A DNA stretch of 64,000 bases, from assembly GCF_009755815.1 (NCBI RefSeq), contig NZ_WRPK01000014.1, positions 1 to 64,000 of the forward strand. Reading direction: 5' to 3'. This DNA comes from Flavisphingomonas formosensis (GTDB lineage: Bacteria; Pseudomonadota; Alphaproteobacteria; Sphingomonadales; Sphingomonadaceae). A program made the translations under genes and the position numbers. Shown here piece by piece: positions 24,070 to 33,595 of this stretch (the first letter of the stretch is position 1; each line of letters begins with the position of its first letter). The notes below the pieces were generated by a model. That model saw nothing but the letters and a program-made list of their open reading frames with translations, had not been told where the DNA came from and ran no database searches.

Positions 24070-24486
24070 TCACCCCGCGTAGCGTTCCGCCGTCGCCTTG
24101 ATCAGCGCGATCATGTTGGGGATGCCCTGCGTCCGGTTGGAGCTGAGCTGGTTGCGCAGGTCGAATGGTGCCAACGCGGCACCGATGTCGGTCGCGCCGA
24201 TTTCGGCGGGCGTGCGATCCTGCACCGTCAGCAGCACCAGCGCGATGATGCCCTTGGTGATTGCGGCATTGGAATCGGCAAGGAAATGCAGCCGCCCGTC
24301 CTCCAGCCTTGTGGGATAGACCCATACCGCCGCGGAACAGCCGCGCACCAGCGTCGCGTCGGTTTTGAGGGGGTCGGGCATCGGCTCCAGAGCGCGGCCG
24401 AGATCGATCAGCAGCCGGTAGCGGTCGTCCGCATCGAGCAGCTCGTAATCATCGAGAACGGTGGAGAGGGTCGGTGCTTCGGACAT
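24070..24486 (-). CDS. SufE-family sulfur acceptor protein
   Basis: A 138-residue SufE homologue. It accepts persulfide sulfur from a cysteine desulfurase (SufS) on Cys50 (VRGCSAAVWV) for Fe-S cluster assembly. Length and the conserved C-terminal MIALIKATAERY are as in the family. No suf operon is next to it. Convergent with the ferredoxin-like gene. Confidence 0.92.
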   Translation of the reverse strand: MSEAPTLSTVLDDYELLDADDRYRLLIDLGRALEPMPDPLKTDATLVRGCSAAVWVYPTRLEDGRLHFLADSNAAITKGIIALVLLTVQDRTPAEIGATDIGAALAPFDLRNQLSSNRTQGIPNMIALIKATAERYAG

Positions 24487-24647
24487 GCCCGCGCGGCTAA
24501 CAGATGCCGCGCTGGGCGGAAAGCCCGATCACGGATGCTCGATCACCGTCGGCTCCTTCCGTCACGGATTCGCGTGTCAGTTGCGGATCCGCGCCGTCGC
24601 TGCGGGCGCAGTCGTTCAAGCGCATGTGGGGTGAGCGGGGCAACGAT

Positions 24648-24675
24648 AGTCCTCTCCCGCACAGGGGAGAGGACT
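24648..24675. repeat. Palindromic repeat, REP-like
   Basis: AGTCCTCTCCC, short loop GCACA, GGGAGAGGACT: an 11-bp perfect inverted repeat, 12 bases downstream of the cysK stop. The CCTCTCCC/GGGAGAGG stem is a common intergenic palindrome in sphingomonad genomes. No U run follows on either strand, so it is a repeat or RNA-stabilising stem rather than a classic terminator. Confidence 0.55.
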
Positions 24676-24686
24676 GCAGCGAGGGC

Positions 24687-25607
24687 TCACTCCGGCAAGA
24701 AGTCCGGCACCGAGAGGTAGCGTTCTCCGGTGTCGTAGTTGAAGCCGAGCACGCGCGCGCCTGCCGGCAGTTCCTTCAGCTTCTGCGCGATCGCCGCCAG
24801 CGTGGCGCCGGAGGAGATGCCGACCAGCATGCCTTCTTCGCGCGCGGCGCGGCGCGCATATTCCTTGGCGTCGGCCGGATCGACCTGGATCACCCCGTCG
24901 AGCAGCTGGGTGTGGAGATTGGCGGGCACGAAACCCGCGCCGATGCCCTGGATCGGATGCGGACCCGGCGAGCCCCCGGAAATGACCGGCGAAAGCGTTG
25001 GTTCGACCGCAAAGACCTTGAGATTCGGCCAGGCTTTCTTCAGCACCTGTGCACTGCCGGTGATATGCCCGCCCGTGCCGACGCCGGTGATCAGCACGTC
25101 GATCGGAGTGTCCTGGAAGTCGGCGAGGATTTCCTGTGCCGTGGTCTTCACATGGACGTCGATGTTCGCGGGATTTTCGAACTGCTGCGGCATCCACGAG
25201 CCGGGCGTGGAGTTCACCAGTTCGATCGCTCGCTCGATCGCACCCTTCATGCCCTTCTCGCGCGGGGTGAGATCGAAGCTGGCGCCATAGGCCAGCATCA
25301 GCCTGCGCCGCTCTATCGACATGGATTCCGGCATGACGAGGATCAGCTTGTAGCCTTTCACCGCCGCCACCATGGCAAGCCCGATGCCGGTGTTGCCGGA
25401 GGTCGGCTCGATGATGGTGCCGCCCGGCTGGAGCTTGCCGGACTTTTCGGCTTCCTCGATCATGGCGAGGGCGATGCGATCCTTGATCGATCCGCCGGGG
25501 TTGGACCGTTCGGACTTGATCCAGACATCCGCATCCGGGCCGAACAGCCTCTGCACGCGGATATGCGGGGTATTGCCGATGGTGTCGAGGATGGTCGCTG
25601 CCTTCAT
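24687..25607 (-). CDS. cysK: Cysteine synthase A (O-acetylserine sulfhydrylase)
   Basis: A 306-residue PLP enzyme. The lysine that binds PLP is in [13 protein letters not shown]; the substrate loop [11 protein letters not shown] and the phosphate-binding GTGGHITG follow. It makes cysteine from O-acetylserine and sulfide, the last step of the sulfate assimilation genes at 32-36 kb. ATG 25607 has AGGAGAAG upstream. Downstream of an MFS gene on the same strand, 19 bases away. Confidence 0.95.
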   Translation of the reverse strand: MKAATILDTIGNTPHIRVQRLFGPDADVWIKSERSNPGGSIKDRIALAMIEEAEKSGKLQPGGTIIEPTSGNTGIGLAMVAAVKGYKLILVMPESMSIERRRLMLAYGASFDLTPREKGMKGAIERAIELVNSTPGSWMPQQFENPANIDVHVKTTAQEILADFQDTPIDVLITGVGTGGHITGSAQVLKKAWPNLKVFAVEPTLSPVISGGSPGPHPIQGIGAGFVPANLHTQLLDGVIQVDPADAKEYARRAAREEGMLVGISSGATLAAIAQKLKELPAGARVLGFNYDTGERYLSVPDFLPE

Positions 25608-25626
25608 GTCGCTTCTCCTGACTGGC

Positions 25627-26880
25627 TTATTCCAAGGACTTTGGGGGATCGAAGGTGCGGGCGTTCTTGAGCTCTGGGAACCAGCGCGCCCATAATATCG
25701 TGACGAGGACCGCGCCGATACCTCCGGCGACGACTGCCGCAACCGGCCCGATCAGTGCTGCGAGAAAGCCGGATTCGGCCTCCCCCAGCTCGTTCGATCC
25801 GGAAACGAACAGCGTCGAGACCGCGCCGACGCGGCCCCGCATCGCATCCGGCGTGTGGAGCTGGATCAGGGACTGGCGGACGAAGACGGACAGCATATCG
25901 GCCGCGCCCAGCAGGGCGAGGCAGAGCAGCGAGAGCGGCATCCAGCGGGACAGGCCGAACACCGCCGTCGCGATGCCGAACACCGCTACCGCGACGAGCA
26001 TCTTCACGCCGACATTGGTCTTGAGCGGCTTGTAGGCAAACCAGATCGCGGTGGCCGCCGCGCCTACTGCGGGCGCCGCGCGCAGATGGCCGAGCCCGGA
26101 GGCGCCGACCTGCAATATGTCGCGCGCATAAACGGGCAGCATCGCCGTCGCGCCGCCCAGCAGGACCGCGAACAGATCCAGCGAGATAGCGCCCAGCACG
26201 AGCCGGTTCTTGCGGACATAGGCAAGCCCGTCGATCATCTGGCGCCAGGGATGGGTACCGCCCAGCTCGGGCCTGGGCACAGGGCGGATCAGGAACATCG
26301 CCAGCGCTGAGAGGAAGAAGAGCAGCGTGCTCACCGCGTAAGGCACCCAATGCCCGATCGCGTAGAAATATCCACCCATCGCCGGGCCGAACACCGCGCC
26401 CGCCTGCCAGGCGATCGAGGACATGGCGATCGCTGCGGGGAGCACGGCAGGCGGCACCAGATTCGGCGACAGTCCCTGCAGCGCCGGTCCGGCGAAGGCA
26501 CGGGAGACGCCAAGCAGGGCCGCGATGACGAAGATGGCGGGCAAGGACGTGGTGCCCTTCCACGCCATGGTGGCCAGCATGATCGCGCAAACCATCTCCA
26601 GGATCAGCGCGGCCCGCGCGATCCAGCGCCGGTCGACCCGGTCCGCCGTCCAGCCGACGACCAGGGTCAGCAGCAGCAGGGGCAGGAACTGGATGACGCC
26701 GACATAGCCGAGCTGAAGCGCTGCATCGCCCTTGCTCATGTGGAGCTGGCCACGGGCGATGTCGTAGACCTGCCAGCCGATCACCACCACCATGGAGAGC
26801 TGGGCGAGGTTGCTCGCAAGGCGCGCGAACCAATAGAATCGATAGTCGCGGAAGGTGAAGGGGGAAGGCGTGTCGGCCAT
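25627..26880 (-). CDS. MFS transporter (EntS/MFS_3-like)
   Basis: A 417-residue major-facilitator protein with twelve hydrophobic segments. The segment-2/3 loop reads [11 protein letters not shown], the usual MFS signature position. The overall style ([17 protein letters not shown] start) matches the EntS/MFS_3 group of exporters, which includes siderophore and drug exporters. It precedes cysK by 19 bases and is probably cotranscribed with it, but no substrate link is evident. Confidence 0.82.
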   Translation of the reverse strand: MADTPSPFTFRDYRFYWFARLASNLAQLSMVVVIGWQVYDIARGQLHMSKGDAALQLGYVGVIQFLPLLLLTLVVGWTADRVDRRWIARAALILEMVCAIMLATMAWKGTTSLPAIFVIAALLGVSRAFAGPALQGLSPNLVPPAVLPAAIAMSSIAWQAGAVFGPAMGGYFYAIGHWVPYAVSTLLFFLSALAMFLIRPVPRPELGGTHPWRQMIDGLAYVRKNRLVLGAISLDLFAVLLGGATAMLPVYARDILQVGASGLGHLRAAPAVGAAATAIWFAYKPLKTNVGVKMLVAVAVFGIATAVFGLSRWMPLSLLCLALLGAADMLSVFVRQSLIQLHTPDAMRGRVGAVSTLFVSGSNELGEAESGFLAALIGPVAAVVAGGIGAVLVTILWARWFPELKNARTFDPPKSLE

Positions 26881-26970
26881 GTCTCAGATCGTCTAGGCTG
26901 ACGGGCAGTGCCGGGGCAACCATCCATTCCCTCCCGAATCGCAAATATTCTCTATCATGGAGATAGAAAA

Positions 26971-28374
26971 TCAATGCGCTTCGACGGAGCTCGCCGGCTG
27001 GGCTTCCGCAACTTCGGTGCGTGGCGGGTTGCGTAGCGCCGGCCGCAGGCGTGCGACGCTGCAGATGCCGGCCACGAGCGCGAGACCCAGCGAGATCAGC
27101 GGCGGAATCGGCCCGTCACCGAGACCGAGCGCGAGCAGCGCGGCGACGAGCGTCGCACCCAGCGTCTGTCCGGTCAGCCGGACGGTGGCGATCAGCCCGC
27201 CCGCGGAGGCCGCGCGCTCGCGTGGTGTGGATCCGATGATCAGGCGGGCATTCGGCGAGAGGAACAGGCCGAAGCCGGCGCCGCACAAGGCCATGCGCCA
27301 TGCGATGTCGAAATAGCTGGGATCGGCTGGCAGGAAAGCGAGGAAGACCAGCGCAACCACGGCGATCGCCATGCCTATGCCACCCAGCAGGCCAGCAGGA
27401 TAGCGATCCGAAAGCGTGCCGGCGAGCGGCGCGACGAACATGGTGGTGAACGGCCATGGCGCGATCATCGTGCCGACTTCGCTCGGTGACAGCCCATATT
27501 GATGCTGGAGCCGGAAGGATACGGAAAGGATCAGCGTCATCGTGGCGATGAAAGCGGTGAGCGCGCCTATGGCGGAAAGGGCGAAGACCGGCCGTCCGAG
27601 CAGATCGACGGGCATGATCGGCCGCGGCTCGATCAGTTCGCGGCGTACGAATATGATTGCGAAGAGGATGCCGGCCGCAACGATCGCCAGGGCGACGATG
27701 GGAGAATCGCCGTGCACAAGAGCTTCCAAACCACTGATCGTAAAGCCGAATGTGGCTGCGCAGAGCAGTGCGCCGGCTATGTCATAGGGCTCGTCGCGCG
27801 GCTCCGGATCGGGCAGCGCCTTCCAGCCGAGGAACAGCGATATGATCGCGAAGGGCACGGCGCAGGCAAATACCCAAGGCCAGGAGCCGACCGCCAAGAC
27901 GAAGCCGCCCAGCGTGGGAGCGACTGCCGCCGAGATCGAGACGATCACGCTGTTGACGCCGAGTCCGCGGCCGAGATGGGTGGAGGGATAGATGCTGCGG
28001 ACCAGCGCCGACGACACGCTGAGCACCGCTCCGGCGCCGAGCGCCTGGGCGACGCGAACCACGAGCAGGAAGGGCAGGCTCTTGGCGAAGAAGCAGAGCA
28101 TGGTCGAGACTGCGAACAGCAGCTGCCCATATTGGTAGAGCTTGCGATGGCCGATCCGGTCGCCCAGCGCGGAGGCGGGGAGCAAGCTCATCACCAGAAC
28201 AAGCTGGTAGACGGTGACGATCAGCACCGCTGCGGAGGAGGGCACGTGGAGATCGCGTGCGATCGTCGGCAGCGCCACCGTGGCGATGCCGCCGTCGATC
28301 ACGGCAAGCGCGGTGCCGAAGCAGAGCGCGACGATGGCAACGTAGCGGCGGGGGGTGGGCAGGCCGTCGGTCAT
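26971..28374 (-). CDS. MFS transporter, DHA2 family (14-segment drug exporter type)
   Basis: About 467 residues with fourteen hydrophobic segments. Motif C-like and motif A-like segments are present (LPASALGDRIGHRKLYQYGQ, PTLGGFVLAVGSW). DHA2 exporters use proton antiport to expel hydrophobic compounds. The start is unsure: ATG 28374 is used because membrane segment 1 begins soon after; ATG 28410 and 28416 are possible. It is divergent from the Rieske oxygenase gene with a 200-base shared control region. Confidence 0.82.
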   Translation of the reverse strand: MTDGLPTPRRYVAIVALCFGTALAVIDGGIATVALPTIARDLHVPSSAAVLIVTVYQLVLVMSLLPASALGDRIGHRKLYQYGQLLFAVSTMLCFFAKSLPFLLVVRVAQALGAGAVLSVSSALVRSIYPSTHLGRGLGVNSVIVSISAAVAPTLGGFVLAVGSWPWVFACAVPFAIISLFLGWKALPDPEPRDEPYDIAGALLCAATFGFTISGLEALVHGDSPIVALAIVAAGILFAIIFVRRELIEPRPIMPVDLLGRPVFALSAIGALTAFIATMTLILSVSFRLQHQYGLSPSEVGTMIAPWPFTTMFVAPLAGTLSDRYPAGLLGGIGMAIAVVALVFLAFLPADPSYFDIAWRMALCGAGFGLFLSPNARLIIGSTPRERAASAGGLIATVRLTGQTLGATLVAALLALGLGDGPIPPLISLGLALVAGICSVARLRPALRNPPRTEVAEAQPASSVEAH

Positions 28375-28529
28375 CCCGCGCTCATGCGCGAACTGGGCCT
28401 CAGTTTCCATGCGCATTCGGAAATCGGGCCGCAAACATCGATCGGGCGCATTTTCGGAGTGCGTCTATCAAAACCAATTGACCCCACGATGCGCACAGCA
28501 GATAGTTTGGGGGCGACAATAAATATGGA

Positions 28530-28555
28530 CCGGTCGCTGACCGGCGCCTTTTTTG
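28530..28555 (+). promoter_or_regulatory. Leader hairpin with U run upstream of the Rieske gene
   Basis: CCGGTC-GCT-GACCGG is a perfect 6-bp inverted repeat, followed within four bases by TTTTTT, about 24 bases before the Rieske oxygenase ATG. It could be an attenuator-type terminator or an operator palindrome. No regulator gene is nearby. Confidence 0.35.
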
Positions 28556-28578
28556 CGTATCGAGAGAGGAGAGATCTC

Positions 28579-29763
28579 ATGGAACGCGCCCAGCGGATCG
28601 CCATCGCGAAGCAGCTGCTCGAGATGGTCGACCGGAAAGAAACGCAATATTCCGACGAGCCCGCCTGGGAGGCGGATATCGGCCGCTTCACCGACAAGGC
28701 GCGGTTCCTGAAGGAGAAGGAGGAATTCTTCCTCAATCGCCCGCAGGTGATCGCCTATACCGCCGATATTCCCGAGAACGGGGATTATTACGCCACGGAG
28801 ATCGCAGGAAAGCCGATCCTGCTGACGCGGGGCAAGGACGGCAAGGCGCGGGCCTTCCTCAATGCCTGCCGCCACCGCGGCGTGCAGCTGGCCGAAGGCT
28901 GCGGCCACGCCTCCACCTTCACCTGCCCCTATCATGCCTGGACGTTCAACTCGCATGGCGACCTGATCGGCGTGCCGAGCAAGGATTCCTTCGACGGCCT
29001 GCTCGAGGATCGCGGCCTGATCGCGCTGCCGATCCATGAGGAAATCGGCTTGATCATGGTCCATCCGCAACCGGACGGCCATCTCGATTTCGACGCGTAT
29101 ATGGGCAACATGAAAGGCCTGATCGCCGGCTATCACTACGAAAATCTGCGCTTCGTGAAGGAGTTCCGCTCGACGGCGCGGATAAACTGGAAGCATGCGG
29201 TGGATGGCGGCGTGGAGGGCTATCATGTGCCCTTCCTGCATCCGCAGACCGTAGGCCCGATGACGCTCCAGCAGTTCCTGCACATCGATAGCGGCCTGCA
29301 TCACACGTTGGTGACCGTGAGCCCGGACATCGTGAAGCTGAAGGATCTGCCGGAAGAGGAATGGCCCGAATGGTGCTATTTCTCCTGCACCAACGCGATC
29401 TTCCCGAATACGGTGGTCGGTGCTGGCGAGCTGATGGCCTTCTTCCAGCGCAGCGATCCGAGCGATGAGCCGGGCAAGTGCGATTATGTGTTTCGCCTCT
29501 ACGGCTGGGATCGCAACGCACCCGAGGAAATCCGCCAGCGCGACGAGCATGTCGCGAACATGCTGATCACCGTCGCGATGGAGGAGGACATGAAGGTCCA
29601 GTCCAATTCGCAGATCATGATGGAGAATGGCGCGGTTCCGTCGGTGATTTTCGGCCGGCGCGAGCAGAACGTCATGCGCATGCACAAGAATTACGACAGG
29701 CTGATCGGCCACGACGCCGAAGCCGCGCTTGCGGCGGAGGGGCTGAAGGAGGCTGCCGAATAA
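28579..29763 (+). CDS. Aromatic-ring-hydroxylating dioxygenase, Rieske alpha-subunit type
   Basis: A 394-residue iron enzyme. The Rieske [2Fe-2S] ligands are C97-R-H99 and C116-P-Y-H119. The catalytic domain has NWKHAVDGGVEGYHVPFLH, which gives the His/His and Asp of the mononuclear iron site. Such oxygenases add oxygen to aromatic or other substrates with help from a reductase encoded elsewhere; no beta subunit, ferredoxin or reductase gene lies next to it, so it may be a homomeric type. ATG 28579 has AGAGGAGAG upstream. The substrate is unknown. Confidence 0.9.
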   Translation: MERAQRIAIAKQLLEMVDRKETQYSDEPAWEADIGRFTDKARFLKEKEEFFLNRPQVIAYTADIPENGDYYATEIAGKPILLTRGKDGKARAFLNACRHRGVQLAEGCGHASTFTCPYHAWTFNSHGDLIGVPSKDSFDGLLEDRGLIALPIHEEIGLIMVHPQPDGHLDFDAYMGNMKGLIAGYHYENLRFVKEFRSTARINWKHAVDGGVEGYHVPFLHPQTVGPMTLQQFLHIDSGLHHTLVTVSPDIVKLKDLPEEEWPEWCYFSCTNAIFPNTVVGAGELMAFFQRSDPSDEPGKCDYVFRLYGWDRNAPEEIRQRDEHVANMLITVAMEEDMKVQSNSQIMMENGAVPSVIFGRREQNVMRMHKNYDRLIGHDAEAALAAEGLKEAAE

Positions 29764-29788
29764 GATTCCGGCGCGGGGCCGGACTCTG

Positions 29789-29828
29789 GAGCACGTTCCG
29801 ATCGACGGGATCGGAACGTGCTCTTTTT
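29789..29828 (+). terminator. Rho-independent terminator after the Rieske gene
   Basis: GAGCACGTTCCGATC, loop GACGG, GATCGGAACGTGCTC, then TTTTT: a perfect 15-bp stem with U run starting 26 bases after the Rieske stop. It may also serve the convergent DUF983 gene, whose stop is 4 bases away. Confidence 0.92.
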
Positions 29829-29831
29829 ATG

Positions 29832-30209
29832 TCAGCTACGATCGGCGCTCGGCTTGGCCTTCGCGCTGCGATCGATGCCGGAAAGCGCACCCAGCACGGC
29901 GCCCTTGATGAAGGGCAGCGCACCCAGCGTCACGACGCCGACGGCAGGCAGGGCGATACCTAACAGAACGCCGAGCGGCGCGTCATAGACCATCTCGAAG
30001 AACAGCGCCGGGGCGACCACGATGTGCCCGACCAGCAACACGGTGAAATAGGAGGCGGCATCGTCCACCCGGTGACGGCCATTATCCTCGCCGCAGACGG
30101 GACAATGCTCCTGCACCTTCACATAGCCGCGAAACAGCGGGCCCTTGCCGCAGGCAGGGCAGTGCCGCGAAAAACCACGCTTCATCGCGGTGGCGATCAG
30201 ACCGGCCAT
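29832..30209 (-). CDS. DUF983 family membrane protein
   Basis: A 125-residue protein. The N-terminal part carries CPACGKGPLF and CPVCG, two C-x2-C pairs likely to bind zinc, followed by two hydrophobic segments. This is the DUF983 layout. Function unknown; in many alphaproteobacteria it occurs near oxidase or division genes. ATG 30209 has AGGAG upstream. Confidence 0.88.
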   Translation of the reverse strand: MAGLIATAMKRGFSRHCPACGKGPLFRGYVKVQEHCPVCGEDNGRHRVDDAASYFTVLLVGHIVVAPALFFEMVYDAPLGVLLGIALPAVGVVTLGALPFIKGAVLGALSGIDRSAKAKPSADRS

Positions 30210-30327
30210 GGGAACGACGACTCCTTGTAACAGCTTGGCTTGGAGATGGGCCCTGTCGATCGGATTTGCAAATCGGAAGCGGTGGTTATTGATTAAGGAT
30301 GGCTATCAATCTGTTCGCGGTGTCGCG

Positions 30328-32322
30328 TCAGGCATCGATTGTTTCTTCGTCCACGGCGGCCGCATTCGCCTGAATGAAGGCGAAGCGGTGTTCCGGATTC
30401 TTGCCCATCAGGCGATCGACGAGATCGCGCACGGACGCGCGCTCCTCATATTCCTGAGGCAGGGTGATCCGAATCATGCCGCGCGTCTTGGGATCCATCG
30501 TGGTTTCGCGCAGTTGCTGGGGGTTCATCTCGCCGAGGCCCTTGAAGCGGGATACCTCGACCTTCTTGCCCTTGAATTCCTTCTTCTCGATTTCGGCGCG
30601 ATGTGCATCGTCCCGCGCATAGACGCTCTTGGTGCCGGAGGTGAGCCGATAGAGCGGCGGCTGAGCGAGATAGAGATGACCGCGCCGGACCAGCTCGGGC
30701 ATCTCCTGGAAGAAAAAGGTCATCAGCAGCGTCGCGATATGTGCCCCGTCGACATCGGCGTCGGTCATGATCACGATCCGCTCGTAGCGCAAATTGTCGG
30801 GGAGGCAGCGATCGCGCGTGCCGCAGCCCAGCGCCTGGATCAGATCGGCGATTTCCTGGTTCGCCAATATCTTGGCGCTATTGGCTGAGGCAACGTTGAG
30901 GATCTTGCCGCGGATCGGCAGGATCGCCTGCGTCTTGCGGTCGCGGGCCTGCTTGGCCGAGCCGCCGGCGCTGTCGCCCTCGACGATGAAGATCTCGGTA
31001 CCTGCCGGATCGTCGTTCGCACAGTCGGTGAGCTTGCCGGGCAGGCGCAATTTGCGCGCGCTGGTCGCGGTCTTGCGCTTGACCTCGCGCTCCGCCTTGC
31101 GGCGTAGTCGCTCGTCCATCCGGTCGAGCACATAGCCGAGCAGCGCTTTGCCGCGCTCCATATTGTCGGCGAGGAAATGATCGAAATGGTCGCGCACCGC
31201 ATTCTCGACGAGGCGCGCGGCGTCGGGCGAGGAGAGGCGGTCCTTGGTCTGGCTCTGATATTGCGGATTGGGGATGAAGAGCGAGAGCATCAACTCGGCG
31301 CCCTGCATCACATCCTCGGCCGCGATGTCCTTGCCCTTCTTCTGGCCGACGAGCTCGGCGAAGGCACGCACGCCTTTGACCAGCGCGGCGCGGAGCCCGG
31401 CTTCATGGGTGCCGCCGTCCGGCGTCGGGATGGTGTTGCAATAATAGCTGTAGGAACCGTCGGACCAGAGCGGCCACGCGACCGCCCACTCGACCGAGCC
31501 TTGCCCCGACGGCAGATCCTGCTTGCCCGAGAAGAAGTTCGTGGTGGCGCATTCGCGATCGCCAATCTGCTCGCGCAGATGGTCGGCTATGCCGCCCGGA
31601 AACTGGAACACTGCCTCGGTCGGCGTATCGTCGCCGATCAGCTCGGCCGCGCATTTCCATCGGATCTCGACGCCGGCGAAGAGATAGGCCTTGGAGCGCG
31701 CGAGCCGGTAGAGCCGGTTTGGCTTGAAGCGCGCGCTCTCGCCGAAGACCTGGGGATCGGGCGTGAAGGCGACGCTGGTTCCGCGCCGATTGGGCGCCGC
31801 GCCGAGCTTCTCGATCTTGCCGAGCGGCAGGCCGCGCGAGAATGTCTGGCGGAAGAGCTCGCGGTTGCGCGCCACCTCGACGACGGTATCGACCGAGAGC
31901 GCGTTCACCACACTGACGCCGACGCCGTGCAGGCCACCCGACGTGTTATAGGCCTTGTTGCTGAACTTGCCGCCCGAGTGGAGCGTGGTGAGAATCACCT
32001 CCAGCGCCGATTTCTTTGGAAATTTCGGGTGCGGATCGATCGGAATACCGCGGCCGTTGTCGACGATGGTGATGCGGTTGCCTGGTTCCAGAGTCACCTC
32101 GATGCGGTTGGCGTGGCCGGCGACGGCCTCGTCCATCGCATTGTCCAGCACCTCCGCCGCCAGATGATGGAAGGCGCGCTCGTCGGTACCGCCGATATAC
32201 ATGCCGGGGTGACGGCGGACCGCCTCCAGCCCTTCGAGCACCTCGATCGACGAGGCATTATAGTCGCCGCCCTTGGAGGAGGTGCCAGATGCGAAAAGAT
32301 TCTCGTCGTCGGTAATGGACAT
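30328..32322 (-). CDS. parE: DNA topoisomerase IV subunit B
   Basis: A 664-residue type II topoisomerase ATPase subunit. GHKL motifs: [19 protein letters not shown] and [15 protein letters not shown]. The TOPRIM domain has [17 protein letters not shown] and [11 protein letters not shown]. The shorter C-terminus and the [11 protein letters not shown] stretch fit both GyrB and ParE; the [23 protein letters not shown] region and total length favour ParE. With ParC, encoded elsewhere, it decatenates chromosomes. ATG 32322 is used ([10 protein letters not shown]). Confidence 0.92.
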   Translation of the reverse strand: MSITDDENLFASGTSSKGGDYNASSIEVLEGLEAVRRHPGMYIGGTDERAFHHLAAEVLDNAMDEAVAGHANRIEVTLEPGNRITIVDNGRGIPIDPHPKFPKKSALEVILTTLHSGGKFSNKAYNTSGGLHGVGVSVVNALSVDTVVEVARNRELFRQTFSRGLPLGKIEKLGAAPNRRGTSVAFTPDPQVFGESARFKPNRLYRLARSKAYLFAGVEIRWKCAAELIGDDTPTEAVFQFPGGIADHLREQIGDRECATTNFFSGKQDLPSGQGSVEWAVAWPLWSDGSYSYYCNTIPTPDGGTHEAGLRAALVKGVRAFAELVGQKKGKDIAAEDVMQGAELMLSLFIPNPQYQSQTKDRLSSPDAARLVENAVRDHFDHFLADNMERGKALLGYVLDRMDERLRRKAEREVKRKTATSARKLRLPGKLTDCANDDPAGTEIFIVEGDSAGGSAKQARDRKTQAILPIRGKILNVASANSAKILANQEIADLIQALGCGTRDRCLPDNLRYERIVIMTDADVDGAHIATLLMTFFFQEMPELVRRGHLYLAQPPLYRLTSGTKSVYARDDAHRAEIEKKEFKGKKVEVSRFKGLGEMNPQQLRETTMDPKTRGMIRITLPQEYEERASVRDLVDRLMGKNPEHRFAFIQANAAAVDEETIDA

Positions 32323-32371
32323 ACGGAATCTATAGGGGCTGGGGAGTCGGGCGCGCAAGGGTAGCCCTAAA

Positions 32372-32398
32372 TCCTCCCCATGGCCGGAATGGGGAGGA
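32372..32398. repeat. Palindromic repeat, REP-like
   Basis: TCCTCCCCAT, loop of 7, ATGGGGAGGA: a perfect 10-bp inverted repeat, 6 bases after the cysH stop. CCTCCCC/GGGGAGG stems recur between genes in alphaproteobacteria. It is not followed by a U run. Confidence 0.5.
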
Positions 32399-32403
32399 GT
32401 CGG

Positions 32404-33177
32404 TCAAAATACCGGATCGTTGCTGTGATCGTCCGGTGCCTTCAACGGTTCGCCGTGGATGCCGCATTCGACCTTGTCCCAGCCACGCCAACGGCCGGCG
32501 CGAGGATCTTCGCCATCCTGCACGATGCTGGTGCATGGTTCGCATCCGATCGACAGATAGCCTTGCGCCTCCAGCGGGTGGCGGGGCAGGTTCCGTTCCT
32601 CGAAATAGGCGTCCAGATCGGCCTTCACCCACTCGCCGAGCGGATTGACCTTCAGCCGGCCGTCTTCGATCTCGAAGCGGGGCAGAGCGGCCCGCGTCTG
32701 GGACTGGAACGCCTTGCGGCCGGAAATCCAGCTGTCGAGTCCCTGCTTCGCGCGCGCCAGCGGCTCCACCTTGCGGATGTCGCAGCAGCCATCCGGATCG
32801 TAGGACCAGCGCAGGCCCGTCGCGTCTTTCTTCTCGATCAGCGCGAGGTCCGGCGAGACCACCTGGCCGTTGGTCAGGCCGACATGGTCGAGGATCTGCG
32901 TGCGATAGGCCAGGGTTTCCGGGAACATCTTCAGCGTGTCGACGAAGATCACCGGCACATCCCGCTTCACTCGGGCGACCAGATCGAGCAGCACGGCGCT
33001 TTCCGTACCGAAGGAAGAGACGACGGCAGTGTTGCCGAGAATGCCCTCGGCGAAGAGCGTCTTGAGCATCTCCAGCGTGTCGACGCCCGCAAAGCGCGCG
33101 TTGAGGGCATCCGCATCGGCCTGGGTGAAGGCCGGGCGGATATCGAGCACGTCGAGCTTGCGCGCGGCCTCAGCCAT
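32404..33177 (-). CDS. cysH: Adenylyl-sulfate (APS) reductase, [4Fe-4S] type
   Basis: A 257-residue reductase of the CysH family. It carries the four cluster cysteines C131-C132 and C212-x2-C215, which mark the [4Fe-4S] APS reductases, plus the catalytic C238 in ECGIH. The PP-loop-like SSFGTES binds the sulfonucleotide. It reduces APS to sulfite. It overlaps the DUF934 gene by 8 bases and ends the five-gene operon cobA-DUF2849-cysI-DUF934-cysH. Confidence 0.93.
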   Translation of the reverse strand: MAEAARKLDVLDIRPAFTQADADALNARFAGVDTLEMLKTLFAEGILGNTAVVSSFGTESAVLLDLVARVKRDVPVIFVDTLKMFPETLAYRTQILDHVGLTNGQVVSPDLALIEKKDATGLRWSYDPDGCCDIRKVEPLARAKQGLDSWISGRKAFQSQTRAALPRFEIEDGRLKVNPLGEWVKADLDAYFEERNLPRHPLEAQGYLSIGCEPCTSIVQDGEDPRAGRWRGWDKVECGIHGEPLKAPDDHSNDPVF

Positions 33178-33595
33178 GACGCAGCGCCCAGACGGGCGAA
33201 CGACCGTCCGCCGCCTTCTGATAGACTTCGGGATAGAAGCCCACGGCCTTGTCCGCCGCTTCGCGCGAGATCGCTTTCTCGGGAGCGAAGCTGTCGAAGC
33301 CGCAGCGGCGCATATAGGCGATCTGATCGATCAGCACGTCGCCCTGCGCGCGCAGTTCGCCGGTGTAGCCCGCTTCCCGAAGGATGCGGGCAGCGGAATA
33401 GCCCCTTCCATCGCGAAACTTCGGAAAGGCGACCTCGATGAGGCCGAGCCGATCGAGATGCGGGATCAGCGCACGGGCGTCCTCGTCCGGCTCGAGCCGG
33501 ACGGCTGTGGCATTAGTCTGGCCCAGGAAGGCGTCGAGCGTGACCGCCGGTTCCTCATGGGTTTCGTCGTCACGGTAGCGGAGCAGCTCAGCCAT
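33170..33595 (-). CDS. DUF934 family protein of the sulfate assimilation operon
   Basis: A 141-residue protein (DUF934) that occurs almost always between cysI and cysH in proteobacteria. Recognisable pieces are FPKFRDGRGYSAARILREAGYTGELRAQGDVLIDQI. No catalytic motif is known; an auxiliary role in sulfite or APS reduction is inferred from context. Overlaps both neighbours (8 bases each), so the three are tightly coupled. Confidence 0.88.
   Translation of the reverse strand: MAELLRYRDDETHEEPAVTLDAFLGQTNATAVRLEPDEDARALIPHLDRLGLIEVAFPKFRDGRGYSAARILREAGYTGELRAQGDVLIDQIAYMRRCGFDSFAPEKAISREAADKAVGFYPEVYQKAADGRSPVWALRHG

Noticed and set aside
31177-32364. A 395-codon plus-strand frame opposite parE
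   Set aside because: Shadow of a conserved gene; no motif or ribosome-binding site.
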